Shown: positions 43,852 through 52,772, counted from the stretch's first letter. The stretch: 64,000 nucleotides of DNA from CBDCUF01 sp965222525 (GCA_965222525.1 OZ244955.1:2050218-2114217), one strand, 5' to 3'. Notes: generated by a model not told the origin, from the letters alone. Made by a program: numbers and translations.

Positions 43852-44067
43852 ATGAAAGTTTTTATAACAGCAATTTTAGGTTGGTTTGGTGATGTTATCT
43901 TACGAGGAATTTCTCTCTTCGGAGCATATGCTGCTGGTAAACAGGCCGAGGAACAAGACAATCTGGAAAATACTTTGGATAGAGTTGAGCATGCCAATAA
44001 GATTAAGCATAATACTGATAATTCTGACGATAAATACCTCCTGCACCCAAAGGATCGTGGTGAGTGA
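43852..44067 (+). CDS. Inner-membrane spanin (Rz-like) candidate
   Basis: 71 residues from the ATG at 43852. One N-terminal transmembrane segment (FITAILGWFGDVILRG) followed by a charged coiled coil (QAEEQDNLENTLDRVEHANK). This is the form of Rz-type inner-membrane spanins, though short. Its 3' half is overlapped by the frame at 43991-44185. Confidence 0.55.
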   Translation: MKVFITAILGWFGDVILRGISLFGAYAAGKQAEEQDNLENTLDRVEHANKIKHNTDNSDDKYLLHPKDRGE

Positions 44068-44185
44068 TTATTGTTTGATTGCCCATCCTATATATTTATC
44101 GCATGATGAAGTTGAGATCATTTCCACCTCAACAAAAAAGTCTCTTCGCGCTCATAACAAGGTCTATGAAGAATTGTGTGATTGA
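43991..44185 (+). CDS. Overlapping outer-membrane spanin (Rz1-like) candidate
   Basis: A 64-residue frame starting inside the Rz-like gene in another frame. Residues 1-17 (MPIRLSIILIILTINTSC) form a lipoprotein-like signal, although the -3 position is Asn. The rest (SDYCLIAHPIYLSHDEVEII, AHNKVYEELCD) matches a small protein often found after phage spanin genes. That part could alternatively start at the GTG at 44060. Rz/Rz1 overlap of this kind is the hallmark of two-component spanins. Confidence 0.5.
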   Translation: MPIRLSIILIILTINTSCTQRIVVSDYCLIAHPIYLSHDEVEIISTSTKKSLRAHNKVYEELCD

Positions 44186-44275
44186 TAAATGCTGTTTTCT
44201 ATAGATACACAGCCAGTTTTGTAGTATAAAGGATGTCCGGAGGGTGGTTTAATCTAATTAATAGGAGAGTTTACT

Positions 44276-44512
44276 ATGAGCAATAAAGCAACTTTTTATC
44301 ATGCCGGTTGTCCCGTATGTGTGGAAGCTGAGCAAAAGATCCTGAATATCGCCGATAAGGATAATGTCGAAATTGTCCATCTCGGAGAGGATAAAGGCCG
44401 TATTTCAGAAGCCGAATCAGCTGGTGTAAAATCAGTTCCAGCATTGGTTGTAGATGGTTCTCCACTGCACATTAACTTTGGCGCATCACTTGATGATGTT
44501 AAGGCTGCATAG
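44276..44512 (+). CDS. Thioredoxin/glutaredoxin-like protein with CPVC motif
   Basis: A 78-residue thioredoxin-fold protein with AGGAG ribosome binding site. FYHAGCPVCVEAEQK carries the CxxC redox pair and VKSVPALVVDGSPLHINFGA the cis-Pro region. It reduces or senses disulfides, or acts as a small redox carrier. It lies at the distal end of the prophage with its own upstream region and is terminated by a strong hairpin. It looks like a cargo gene. Confidence 0.8.
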   Translation: MSNKATFYHAGCPVCVEAEQKILNIADKDNVEIVHLGEDKGRISEAESAGVKSVPALVVDGSPLHINFGASLDDVKAA

Positions 44513-44581
44513 TACAAGACTTGACTAATCGTGAGGTTCTTTATACATCAAACGTAAGGATTGGGCTTTTCCCGGTCGACT

Positions 44582-44619
44582 AAGGGGCGTTGGATTTTTC
44601 TGGTGCCCCTTCGTTTTTT
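44582..44619 (+). terminator. Intrinsic terminator after the thioredoxin-like gene
   Basis: AAGGGGC and GCCCCTT form the stem, followed by CGTTTTTT. It also abuts the stop of the convergent XRE gene. Confidence 0.85.
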
Positions 44620-44977
44620 AGTGCTTTCCACCTAGCTGTCTGGCTAAATACACCAACATATCACGATTTGGTAGGTGTTTAATCATATTGAATGCTTCCA
44701 GTAAACTTGTGGCTCTAGGATCTTCCATCAATACGGTATTTGTTGGATCTTCGTAGAATGCCTTAATATCTACACCTAGAGTAGCTGCTATACAGTTCAG
44801 ATCAGCAGCAGGAATTTGCACACGACCTTTTTCATATTTGCGGATTGAGGCATTTTCTATTTTTATCCCTTGCGTTTTCTCGATTTTCTTGACTAAATTT
44901 CTTATCTTTAGCCCAGATTTAATTCTATAAAGCCGGATATTTTCGCCAATGTTTTTATTATCACGATCAGTAGTCAT
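44618..44977 (-). CDS. XRE-family transcriptional regulator
   Basis: A 119-residue protein. HTH of unusual form near the N-terminus (GENIRLYRIKSGLKIRNLVK, then ENASIRKYEKGRVQIPAADL), followed by a helical tail (EAFNMIKHLPNRDMLVYLAR). It is convergent with the thioredoxin-like gene and may regulate prophage cargo; the target is unknown. Confidence 0.75.
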   Translation of the reverse strand: MTTDRDNKNIGENIRLYRIKSGLKIRNLVKKIEKTQGIKIENASIRKYEKGRVQIPAADLNCIAATLGVDIKAFYEDPTNTVLMEDPRATSLLEAFNMIKHLPNRDMLVYLARQLGGKH

Positions 44978-45359
44978 CTCATTACTCCCTTCGGTTGGTT
45001 AAAGAAAATGGTGTCAGGAAGTTAGCAAGATGAACAAAAGTGCATCTACAAGATATTTCCTTTACAGGTGTTATATTCTCTTGTCTTCCCGACTCGAAGG
45101 ACAATGAGGTTGTCAGATTTATATCATAGACAAATTAATGCCGCTAGTATGTCGGGAGCGGTGAACCGCTTTTGTTAACGTTGCTACACGTCCTAAATCC
45201 ATCAATGCATTGATTTTAAAGGAAATCAAGCAGTAGTTGAGTAGATAATGGTGGTTGCTACCATTTTGTTCTACGATATTAAAACACACTTATGATAATC
45301 ATAGGCTATCAAGCGTTCTGGCTCTTGACAAATGAACTGCCTATATATCATATTTATAT
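44978..45359. other. Gene-free stretch before the structured RNA candidate
   Basis: No convincing reading frame. It holds a TTGACA at 45325-45330 that could be the -35 element for the structured RNA region beyond. Confidence 0.4.
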
Positions 45360-45455
45360 CCTCCACTACCATGTACGCTACGTACCGTTAGAGTAGAAGG
45401 AGTAATCGGAGCCGTCCTTAGTGACGGCTCTAGCCTTCTTGGCCTTGCCTTTTTT
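45360..45455 (+). ncRNA. Putative structured small RNA 1
   Basis: Downstream of TTGACA (45325) lies a palindrome GTACG-CTA-CGTAC (45373-45385), then nested stems AGAAGG/CCTTCT (45395-45400, 45434-45439) and GAGCCGTC/GACGGCTC (45409-45416, 45423-45430), and a run of six T at 45450. No reading frame of note covers it. The -10 element is weak (TCATAT at 17 bases), so the promoter is tentative. Confidence 0.35.
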
Positions 45456-45745
45456 AATCAAATACTTATGTTTGCTATAGCCTTGTAGTCTGTGAAGCCC
45501 TGCGTGCCACGTGGTGCAGACTTAACAAAATCCTAGGATTTTCTGAGCTAGCAGCTATGAGGCCAGAAATTTATTTATTAGAGTAGTAGGGTTGTATATA
45601 TTGATAAATGAAGAATGCCTCTCTTTTTCAAACCGTCACTAGTAGTGTGCGTGACTTTACCTTCAAGTCTAGGGAAGAGGGGCGCTTATCTTAGATAAAA
45701 ACCACAGTCCATAATACCAAGAATACAGGAAATAGAAAATAAAAA

Positions 45746-46282
45746 ATGCAATGGGTTTCTTTTCAATATAAAGGAGAAGTATTTGATTTAAGTCATCTTC
45801 ACCCTTTTGAGTTCACACTTATACAAGAAGCAAAAAATAATAAGCCAGAAAGAAAATATTATTTTGATGTAATTTTTAGTATCCATTGTTTTTCTCGAAA
45901 AAAATTAGATGATGAAATTGTAGAAGAAGGTTTGCTATATAGTGATAGTAGAGAAACAAGAATTTTCAGCTTTGAGAGATATAATTTATCCAAAAATCTG
46001 CCTGAGATTATTAAATCGTTAAAAGATAGAAAATGTTACCATACGTCGCATGGCAACTATTTTATTGTTGAGATGGTTAATGACGAAGGAAATCTGCAAG
46101 AGTATGAAATATATTTTACGGTATCAAAATCCAATAAAAAGGGACGTATAAACTTATACGTTCAAAGCGCATATATTAGAGATGAAACTCATGCTTTGCG
46201 TAGGAAAAAGAGAAAGCCAATACGATTTACAATTATAGCGCATAACACTTATATAAATAAGGAAATTAAGACTCCAATATAA
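45746..46282 (+). CDS. Conserved-looking hypothetical protein at the prophage end
   Basis: A 178-residue AT-rich gene. The product has an HCFSRKKLD segment, FSFERYNLSKNLPEIIKSL, and YEIYFTVSKSNKKGRINLYV plus VQSAYIRDE, which recall a widespread but poorly described family annotated in some genomes as stationary-phase or growth-adaptation protein; that memory is uncertain. No signal peptide or membrane segment. It lies between two structured RNA candidates and ends at a hairpin terminator. Confidence 0.55.
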   Translation: MQWVSFQYKGEVFDLSHLHPFEFTLIQEAKNNKPERKYYFDVIFSIHCFSRKKLDDEIVEEGLLYSDSRETRIFSFERYNLSKNLPEIIKSLKDRKCYHTSHGNYFIVEMVNDEGNLQEYEIYFTVSKSNKKGRINLYVQSAYIRDETHALRRKKRKPIRFTIIAHNTYINKEIKTPI

Positions 46283-46407
46283 AAAAGCCCCTAAGAAGGG
46301 GCTTTAAAAAGTAATCGGAACCTCTTGAATATTCTTACTCTTGGGTAAGAACCGAAAACGGCGGGATAAGTGCTAGCTTAAAAAGCTTTCCGTTTATACA
46401 CCTAACT
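46283..46407 (-). ncRNA. Putative small RNA 2 with sigma70 promoter and terminator
   Basis: On the minus strand, TTGCTA, a 17-base spacer and TATAAT (46442-46414) are followed by about 125 bases without a reading frame and an intrinsic terminator AAAGCCCCTTCTTAGGGGC plus six T (46305-46279 region). Hairpins within: AACGG..CCGTT and TTCTTAC-CCAAGA-GTAAGAA. The terminator also serves the convergent gene at 45746-46282. Its sequence GGTTCCGATTACT could pair with AGTAATCGGAGCC in small RNA 1. Confidence 0.5.
46284..46305. terminator. Bidirectional intrinsic terminator
   Basis: AAAGCCCCT (46284-46292) and AGGGGCTTT (46297-46305) with A-tract on the left and A-run on the right, usable from both strands. 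Confidence 0.8.
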
Positions 46408-46413
46408 GAGCTC

Positions 46414-46442
46414 ATTATAGCCATATTTTACTCAAATAGCAA
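46414..46442 (-). promoter_or_regulatory. Sigma70-type promoter of small RNA 2
   Basis: TTGCTA (46442-46437) and TATAAT (46419-46414) with exactly 17 bases between them, the best canonical promoter in the window. Confidence 0.65.
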
Positions 46443-46658
46443 GTGTAATCATTCAAAAGCAGCCTCCAGGCCGATTTTCTACAGTAATGACTGATTTTTA
46501 TAAATATTTTGTATTTTAGACAAACACAAAATATCACCAATATGGCGTAAATTTTTTCAAAGTGAGGATATAGCTAGGATTTGGGTTCCACATTTACTTT
46601 TTGTAAAATCGAAGTTGGCTGTAGCAGCGGATTTGGGTATTGATGAGTGGGTGTGGAT

Positions 46659-46696
<38 letters not shown>

Positions 46697-46777
46697 TCAG
46701 GCCTCAAGCTAAGTTTAGAAGGAGGAAACCTTATAAGATAAATATGTTTTGATGTCTAGCTAGATTGTAATATTTAG

Positions 46778-46969
46778 CTAGTTTGCAGCTGTTTTATAGG
46801 CGATTCTGTTGAGTTCGTTGGCGATCACCTGCATATCTTGTGAGGCTCTGGTGACCTTTTCGGGGTCTTCTCCGGCATAAAGTGCAGTCATCTTTTTATC
46901 CTTATGACCAATTACGTTGCTAACCCTTTCTATGGACATTTCCTTCTCAGCCTCATTGAAAAAGCGCAA
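46778..46969 (-). pseudogene. C-terminal remnant of a related integrase
   Basis: 63 codons nearly identical in protein to the end of the integrase at 11429-12667 (IGHKDKKMTALYAGEDPEK, then NELNRIAYKTAAN) but with more silent differences, so it is a diverged relative, not a recent copy. It breaks off at 46966, where IS-type sequence begins. It marks an earlier element in the same tRNA gene. Confidence 0.85.
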
Positions 46970-46995
46970 GTACCTGCCAACAGAATGAAAGGTAA

Positions 46996-47083
46996 GCTTT
47001 TAGACGTGAGTGAACAGCCACCGTCTAAAAGACGGCGGCTTCCTGTTACGGCTAAAAGCCAGATTGATCCTCCATTAGAAGGA
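46996..47083. mobile_element. IS200/IS605-like end hairpin region
   Basis: Contains CCACCGTC-TAAAA-GACGGCGG, a subterminal hairpin of the type found at IS200/IS605 ends, directly next to the transposase remnant. The TTTTAGACG and CGTCTAAAA strings give a further pairing. Confidence 0.5.
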
Positions 47084-47356
47084 TTACACTACGGTAAAAT
47101 CATCGGCCGGAGTAGGCGGCTCCTGAGTCCTGATATTCTCCCTCCACACATCATCCGTAATATTACCACTGGTCGCAAACCAATAACACCTATCTCATAA
47201 ATACCGTCTCCAATAGCGGTTCCTCAAATGGCTGAATTCTTTTAACAGCCTGTGTAAACTCTTCCCTTTCATACAATGCTTAACCTTATCGTAAAGTTGC
47301 CGTAAGGTTGCAGCATCACGACCGCCCGGATAGGATATCTCTAATTGTACTTGCAT
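47084..47356 (-). pseudogene. IS200-type transposase remnant (TnpA), broken
   Basis: The minus strand from 47356 encodes about 90 codons matching the C-terminal half of IS200 TnpA: HCMKGKSLHRLLKEFSHLRN, RYWRRYL, then after an in-frame TGA (47197-47195, probably from TGG) DRCYWFATSGNITDDVWREN. The N-terminal HUH part is missing. So the gene is truncated and interrupted, and cannot be active. Confidence 0.75.
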
Positions 47357-47449
47357 GTTTCTACGCAAAAACCCTTGATTTTACCTTAATTTTTAGTTAA
47401 AATAGTGGTGTGTTATGGTTAAATTATAACCATTCTTAATTAAGGTATA

Positions 47450-47764
47450 ATGCTGATTTCTTCCGACATAGCTATAAATGCAAATATATTTGCGGCCAGA
47501 ACTGCCCGTATATCGGGGGTTAAAGGTACAAAACCCGCGCAAAATCAGCCGCATTCGCCTAATTCTCCACTGTTTTCACCTGCCGGTGACAGGGCTGCTG
47601 CAAAACACACAAAAACTGTCAAAAAACACACTCATGTGGTAATTTCAGGAGATGCAACAGATGAAGTGACGCACAAAACCATGCAGGCCTTCAAAGCCAC
47701 GGAATCGCTACTGACAATCAACCTCCACCCCCGCGCCGAAAACGGTTTCTCTTTTCTGGTGTAA
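47450..47764 (+). CDS. Small hypothetical protein
   Basis: A 104-residue protein with a Pro/Ser/Asn-rich centre (GTKPAQNQPHSPNSPLFSPA) and His-rich stretch (KKHTHVVISG). No known family. It ends three bases before the convergent scoB stop. The length and composition make a genuine gene plausible but not certain. Confidence 0.45.
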   Translation: MLISSDIAINANIFAARTARISGVKGTKPAQNQPHSPNSPLFSPAGDRAAAKHTKTVKKHTHVVISGDATDEVTHKTMQAFKATESLLTINLHPRAENGFSFLV

Positions 47765-47767
47765 TTT

Positions 47768-48427
47768 CTAGGCAGAAGCTTTTTTGCCCATATTATCGGA
47801 AACACTAAACTCAGCTTCGGTCCTGGAGCGGATTTCGTCTATGCTGGTGTCGGGTGAGTGGTCGGAAAGGGTCATTCCGTCCGGGGTTATATCGAACACT
47901 GCCAGTTCGGTTATAACACGGTCGACAACCTTTTTTCCGGTGAGTGGCAGTTTGCATTCCTTTAATATCTTCGGGGAGCCATCCTTGGCGGTATGGGTCT
48001 GCAATACCACAACCCGCTTGACTCCGGCAACCAGATCCATAGCACCGCCAGGCCCTTTCACCATCTTGCCGGGAATCATCCAGTTAGCCAGATCACCCTC
48101 CTGCGACACCTCCAGCGCACCCAGGATGGATAAATCAATATGCCCGCCGCGAATCATACCAAATGAAGTTGCGCTGTCAAAGAAGCTGCTTTCAGGAAGG
48201 GCAGTAATAGTCTGTTTGCCGGCATTTATTAAATCGGGGTCGATTTCATCCTCGGTCGGAAACGGCCCCATACCAAGCATCCCGTTCTCACTTTGCAATG
48301 TTACCTTAACCCCTTCCGGTATATAATTGGCCACCAGGGTCGGCATCCCTATACCAAGGTTTACATAACAACCGTCGAAAAACTCGGTTGCCGCAATTTT
48401 ACACATATCTTCCTTCGACCAGGGCAT
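47768..48427 (-). CDS. scoB: 3-oxoacid CoA-transferase subunit B
   Basis: A 219-residue subunit with the catalytic Glu in LQSENGMLGMGPFP near residue 50, and IDLSILGALEVSQEGDLANW, GPGGAMDLVAGVKRVVVLQ of the CoA-transferase family. With subunit A it moves CoA from succinyl-CoA to an acetoacetate-type acid, feeding ketone-body or branched-chain breakdown. It directly follows subunit A, which ends where it starts. Confidence 0.9.
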   Translation of the reverse strand: MPWSKEDMCKIAATEFFDGCYVNLGIGMPTLVANYIPEGVKVTLQSENGMLGMGPFPTEDEIDPDLINAGKQTITALPESSFFDSATSFGMIRGGHIDLSILGALEVSQEGDLANWMIPGKMVKGPGGAMDLVAGVKRVVVLQTHTAKDGSPKILKECKLPLTGKKVVDRVITELAVFDITPDGMTLSDHSPDTSIDEIRSRTEAEFSVSDNMGKKASA

Positions 48428-49129
48428 TTACGCTGCCTCCCTTGTTGTACGCTGCTCGATGCGCTTTTCAAACGCTTCCCCCCTGAACAAACGCTGGACA
48501 AATATCCCGGGCGTATGGATATCATCCGGCGGTAATTCGCCTACCTCAACGATTTCCTCAACTTCCGCTACCGTCACATCCGCTGCACTGGCCATCATCG
48601 GGTTGAAATTACGTGCAGTCTTGCGGTAAACCAGATTACCCGCCGCATCCCCCTTCCACGCCTTGATTATCGCAATATCGCCGAACAGGCCGGTTTCCAT
48701 TACATAATCCTCACCGTTGAACTGGCGGGTTTCCTTGCCTTCCGCAAGGTTGGTTCCGAATGCTGTTTTGGTATAAAATGCCGGAATACCTGCTCCGCCA
48801 GCGCGAATACGCTCGGCAAGTGTCCCCTGCGGGTTAAGTTCAAGCTCTAAATCGCCATCAAGATATTGCTTTTCAAAGATTTTATTCTCACCAACATATG
48901 ACGAAACCATCTTTTTAATCTGCCGTGTCTGCAGCAATAAACCCAGACCGAAATCATCTACCCCTGCATTGTTGCTGACTACGGTAAGCCCCTTCACACC
49001 GGAATCATGAATTGCGTTGATACAATGCTCCGGAATACCGCACAGGCCAAACCCGCCTGCCATAACCATCAGGTTATCCTTGAGCAATCCGTCAAGCGCT
49101 GCCTTCGCATCCGAATAAATTTTCTGCAT
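48428..49129 (-). CDS. scoA: 3-oxoacid CoA-transferase subunit A
   Basis: A 233-residue subunit with the CoA-transferase signature (MVMAGGFGLCGIPE near residue 22) and GVDDFGLGLLLQTRQIKKM, TLAERIRAGGAGIPAFYT further on. It is the promoter-proximal gene of a two-gene operon with scoB, diverging from miaB. Confidence 0.9.
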   Translation of the reverse strand: MQKIYSDAKAALDGLLKDNLMVMAGGFGLCGIPEHCINAIHDSGVKGLTVVSNNAGVDDFGLGLLLQTRQIKKMVSSYVGENKIFEKQYLDGDLELELNPQGTLAERIRAGGAGIPAFYTKTAFGTNLAEGKETRQFNGEDYVMETGLFGDIAIIKAWKGDAAGNLVYRKTARNFNPMMASAADVTVAEVEEIVEVGELPPDDIHTPGIFVQRLFRGEAFEKRIEQRTTREAA

Positions 49130-49212
49130 GGCACACAGCTACCTTATATCTAAAAATATTTCCAGTGTTTTTTCTGTGGTATTTTGGGAAGAACTCAATA
49201 AACTGGCGCAAC

Positions 49213-50562
49213 ATGAGCAATAGCAGGCAAAAATTATATATCAAAACCTATGGTTGCCAGATGAATTTTTATGATTCGGGGCGTATGCAGGATATGCTTG
49301 TGCCGCTTGGATTTGAGCTGTCGGACGAGGTTGCGGGGGCGAATCTGGTGATACTTAATACATGCCATATCCGTGAGAAGGCGGCGGAGAAAGTATATTC
49401 CGAGCTTGGCCTTATCAGGAAAGAAAAGGAACGAATGCGTGCCGAGGGGCATAGTATGGTTATTGCCGTAGCGGGATGTGTGGCGCAGGCGGAGGGTAAG
49501 GAAATCAGGGCACGGGCGCCGTTCGTGGATATAGTGGTCGGACCGCAGGCATATCAGCGCCTGCCGGAGATGGTTGCAAATGCTAATAAAGTCAGGGCTA
49601 ACGATAATACAGAACTGGATTTTGCCGCTGATGAGAAATTTGATCTTTTGCCTGAAGAGTCACAGTCACAGGGTGCTTCCGCATTTCTGACCATACAGGA
49701 GGGGTGTGACAAATTCTGCACATTCTGCGTTGTGCCATATACGCGTGGGGCGGAATATTCGCGGCCTGCGGCGGAAATATTGGCGGAGGCGGAGCGACTG
49801 GTTGCGCAGGGTGCAAAGGAAATTTACCTTCTGGGACAGAATGTTAATGCGTATCATGGAGCGGGGGAGAGGAGTGATATATGGAATCTGGCACGGCTTA
49901 TAAGGCGGGTTGCGGAGTTGGATGGAGTTGAACGAATCCGCTACAGCACATCACATCCGCGTGATATGGATGATGATTTGATTGCCGCGCATGGTGATGT
50001 TGAAAAGCTTATGCCGTTTTTGCACCTGCCTGTTCAATCCGGTTCTGATCGTGTACTTGAGATGATGAACCGCAAGCATAATGCGGATTTTTACCGTGGT
50101 ATTCTCAGCCGGTTGCGAAAAGCGCGCCCCGATATGGCGTTTTCATCAGATTTTATTGTTGGTTTTCCGGGGGAGACTGATGAGGATTTTCGGGATACCA
50201 TGCGGTTGGTGGAAGATGTGGGATATGCTTCGGCCTATTCGTTTAAATATAGCCCTCGGCCTGGGACTCCGGCGGCAGTGAAGGAAAATATTGTGCCTGA
50301 GGAAGTAAAATCGCAGCGACTGACAGAATTGCAGGAGTTACTTAACCGGCAGCAAAAGGGATTTAATCAGGGCTGTGCAGGTCGGATTATGCCGGTTCTG
50401 CTAGACCGCAAGGGGAAATATGACGGGCAGCTCGTCGGCCGCAGCCCCTACATGCAGGCAGTTCATGTTATGAATGCCGAGAAGCATTTCGGGCAAATTG
50501 TTAATATAAAAATCACCGAAATCCACAGCAACAGCCTGACCGGAGAGGTGTACCACTCTTAA
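49213..50562 (+). CDS. miaB: tRNA-2-methylthio-N6-dimethylallyladenosine synthase MiaB
   Basis: About 449 residues from the ATG at 49213 (MSNSRQKLYIKTYGCQMN). A radical-SAM methylthiotransferase: the N-terminal cluster cysteines lie in YGCQMN, LNTCHIR and AGCVAQAEG, the radical-SAM CxxxCxxC in EGCDKFCTFCVVPYTRG, and a TRAM domain forms the last 65 residues. It methylthiolates i6A37 in tRNAs that read U-starting codons, including tRNA-Phe. Confidence 0.95.
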   Translation: MSNSRQKLYIKTYGCQMNFYDSGRMQDMLVPLGFELSDEVAGANLVILNTCHIREKAAEKVYSELGLIRKEKERMRAEGHSMVIAVAGCVAQAEGKEIRARAPFVDIVVGPQAYQRLPEMVANANKVRANDNTELDFAADEKFDLLPEESQSQGASAFLTIQEGCDKFCTFCVVPYTRGAEYSRPAAEILAEAERLVAQGAKEIYLLGQNVNAYHGAGERSDIWNLARLIRRVAELDGVERIRYSTSHPRDMDDDLIAAHGDVEKLMPFLHLPVQSGSDRVLEMMNRKHNADFYRGILSRLRKARPDMAFSSDFIVGFPGETDEDFRDTMRLVEDVGYASAYSFKYSPRPGTPAAVKENIVPEEVKSQRLTELQELLNRQQKGFNQGCAGRIMPVLLDRKGKYDGQLVGRSPYMQAVHVMNAEKHFGQIVNIKITEIHSNSLTGEVYHS

Positions 50563-50623
50563 AAAAATAAGCAATAAAATACTAGACCCCATACAACTTA
50601 TTTTCTAGGATAACAATATTAAG

Positions 50624-52696
50624 CTATTGCAATTCACTTGAATAATTCATGGGAAATAGTGTGAGTGCCTGTTTGACGATGTTTTCTGCTGTTATGCCGA
50701 AATGGTTGTATAAATTGCCGGCGGGGGCGGAGGCGCCGAAGCCGGACATGCCGATAAATACTCCGTCCTTTCCCAGATATTCACTCCAGCCGAATGGGGA
50801 AGCGGCTTCTATTCCTATGCGGATGCTGATTTTATCAGGGTTTCCGAGTACCTTTTCCTTATATTCTGCGCTTTGCCGGTCAAAAAGTTCGAAACACGGA
50901 ATGGATACGACCCGCGCACTGATTTTATGTTCCTCCTTCAGTATCTTTTGCGCTTCCAGGGCAAGACTGACTTCCGAGCCGGTTGCAATCAACGCTATAT
51001 GTTCTCCGCCATCTCCTTCAGACAAAACATACCCACCTTTTGCGCAAAGATTTTCGTCGTTAAACTCCTTGCGCACGGCAGGCAGGGATTGCCGCGACAA
51101 TACCAGCATTGAGGGCACATCACGGGTTTCCACAGCCAACTGCCAGCATTCCAGTGTTTCAGTTGCATCGGCAGGACGGAACACATTCACCCCCGGCATC
51201 GCACGCATTGCCGCAAGATGTTCTACCGGTTGATGGGTAGGGCCATCCTCACCAAGACCGATTGAATCATGCGTCATTACATAAATCACATGCTGCTTCA
51301 TCAGCGCCGCCAGCCGAATCGCAGGACGGCAGTAATCGGTGAATACAAAGAAAGTCCCGCCATATGGAATCAGCCCGCCATGCAGCGCCATACCATTCAT
51401 CGCCGCGCACATCGCATGTTCGCGCACACCGTAATAAATATAGCTGCCGGAAAAATCATCCCGCGAAACCGGGGACATATCCGCAGTTTTGGTGAGGTTG
51501 GAGCCGGTTAAATCTGCCGATCCGCCTACCAGTTCAGGGATAGCGGTAGTCAGCACTTCCAGGGCGCGTCCGGAAGATTTACGGGTAGCTTCTTTCGGTT
51601 GCTCATTGGCCAGTTTCTGCTTGAATTCAAGCACAACATCGCTAACACCGGCAGGCAACTCACCCGACAACACACGGTTGAACTCCATAACCTTCTTATG
51701 TCCGGCTTCAAACGGGTCGACACATTCGGTATCTGTACACTCAATATCAACCTGCCTGATTTTCTCCTGCCACCGGCGGCATGCCTCAACCCCGCGATTA
51801 CCAACTGCGCGCCAGGCATTACGGATACTATCAGGGATAACAAAAGGCGTATCCTTCCAGCCCAGATTATTACGTGCACCGGCGATTTCAGCCTCTCCAA
51901 GCGGCGCACCATGGCTTGCGGATGTTCCTGCTTTTGTTGGCGCTCCCCTGGCTATCGTAGTATGACAGGCGATTAGCGAAGGCTGCCCGGATTCCTTTGC
52001 CGATGCGATGGCCTCACGGATTTCATCGGGGGAATGGCCGCCGATTGCCTGTACATGCCAGCCGCAGGCCTTGAAACGTGCGCACTGGTCATCCGAAACC
52101 GTCAAATCAGTCGAACCGTCAATCGAAATTTTATTGTCATCAAACAGGACAATCAGTTTACCAAGCTGCAAATGTCCGGCCAGTGAAATGGCTTCATGGC
52201 TTATACCCTCCATCAAACAGCCATCACCGGCGATTACATACGTATAATGGTCGACCAGATCACCACCATAGCGTGCATTCAGCATACGTTCAGCCAGTGC
52301 CATACCTACCGCATTACCAAGCCCCTGTCCGAGCGGGCCGGTGGTGGTCTCGATTCCACCCCCTTCGCCATATTCAGGATGACCGGCGGTTTTCGCACCT
52401 AACTGGCGAAAATTCTTCAGCTCTTCAATCGGGAAATCCTTATATCCTGTAAGATGCAGTAAGGAATATAGCAGCATTGAACCATGTCCCGCCGAAAGTA
52501 CAAAACGGTCACGGTTAGGCCAGTCAGGATGCTCCGGGTCAAATTTCAGGAATTCGGCAAACAGGACAGTCGCAACATCCGCCATCCCCATAGGCATACC
52601 GGGATGGCCGGATTTGGCCGCTTCCACCGCATCCATCGACAGCACGCGGATAGCATTGGCCATTTCCTCAAATGTCGCTTTGCCTACGTAATACAT
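50624..52696 (-). CDS. tkt: Transketolase
   Basis: A 690-residue thiamine-diphosphate enzyme of the pentose phosphate pathway. The cofactor site GDGCLMEGISHEAISLAGHL lies near residue 157, LGQGLGNAVGMALAERML before it, the pyrimidine domain with GVREHAMCAAMNGMALHGG near residue 425, and the C-terminal domain after ALIATGSEVSLALEA. Length is as expected. It stands alone, with a palindromic repeat upstream of it at 52773. Confidence 0.95.
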   Translation of the reverse strand: MYYVGKATFEEMANAIRVLSMDAVEAAKSGHPGMPMGMADVATVLFAEFLKFDPEHPDWPNRDRFVLSAGHGSMLLYSLLHLTGYKDFPIEELKNFRQLGAKTAGHPEYGEGGGIETTTGPLGQGLGNAVGMALAERMLNARYGGDLVDHYTYVIAGDGCLMEGISHEAISLAGHLQLGKLIVLFDDNKISIDGSTDLTVSDDQCARFKACGWHVQAIGGHSPDEIREAIASAKESGQPSLIACHTTIARGAPTKAGTSASHGAPLGEAEIAGARNNLGWKDTPFVIPDSIRNAWRAVGNRGVEACRRWQEKIRQVDIECTDTECVDPFEAGHKKVMEFNRVLSGELPAGVSDVVLEFKQKLANEQPKEATRKSSGRALEVLTTAIPELVGGSADLTGSNLTKTADMSPVSRDDFSGSYIYYGVREHAMCAAMNGMALHGGLIPYGGTFFVFTDYCRPAIRLAALMKQHVIYVMTHDSIGLGEDGPTHQPVEHLAAMRAMPGVNVFRPADATETLECWQLAVETRDVPSMLVLSRQSLPAVRKEFNDENLCAKGGYVLSEGDGGEHIALIATGSEVSLALEAQKILKEEHKISARVVSIPCFELFDRQSAEYKEKVLGNPDKISIRIGIEAASPFGWSEYLGKDGVFIGMSGFGASAPAGNLYNHFGITAENIVKQALTLFPMNYSSELQ

Positions 52697-52772
52697 ATGT
52701 TTGTATAGCGAATAACTGCCCGCGGTATAGCTGATATGCTTTTACAAAACAAGAGAGGATTTTCTGAGTATT

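Noticed and set aside
47450..47764. Assigning the small 104-residue frame to a toxin-antitoxin system
   Set aside because: No partner gene, no known toxin or antitoxin motif.
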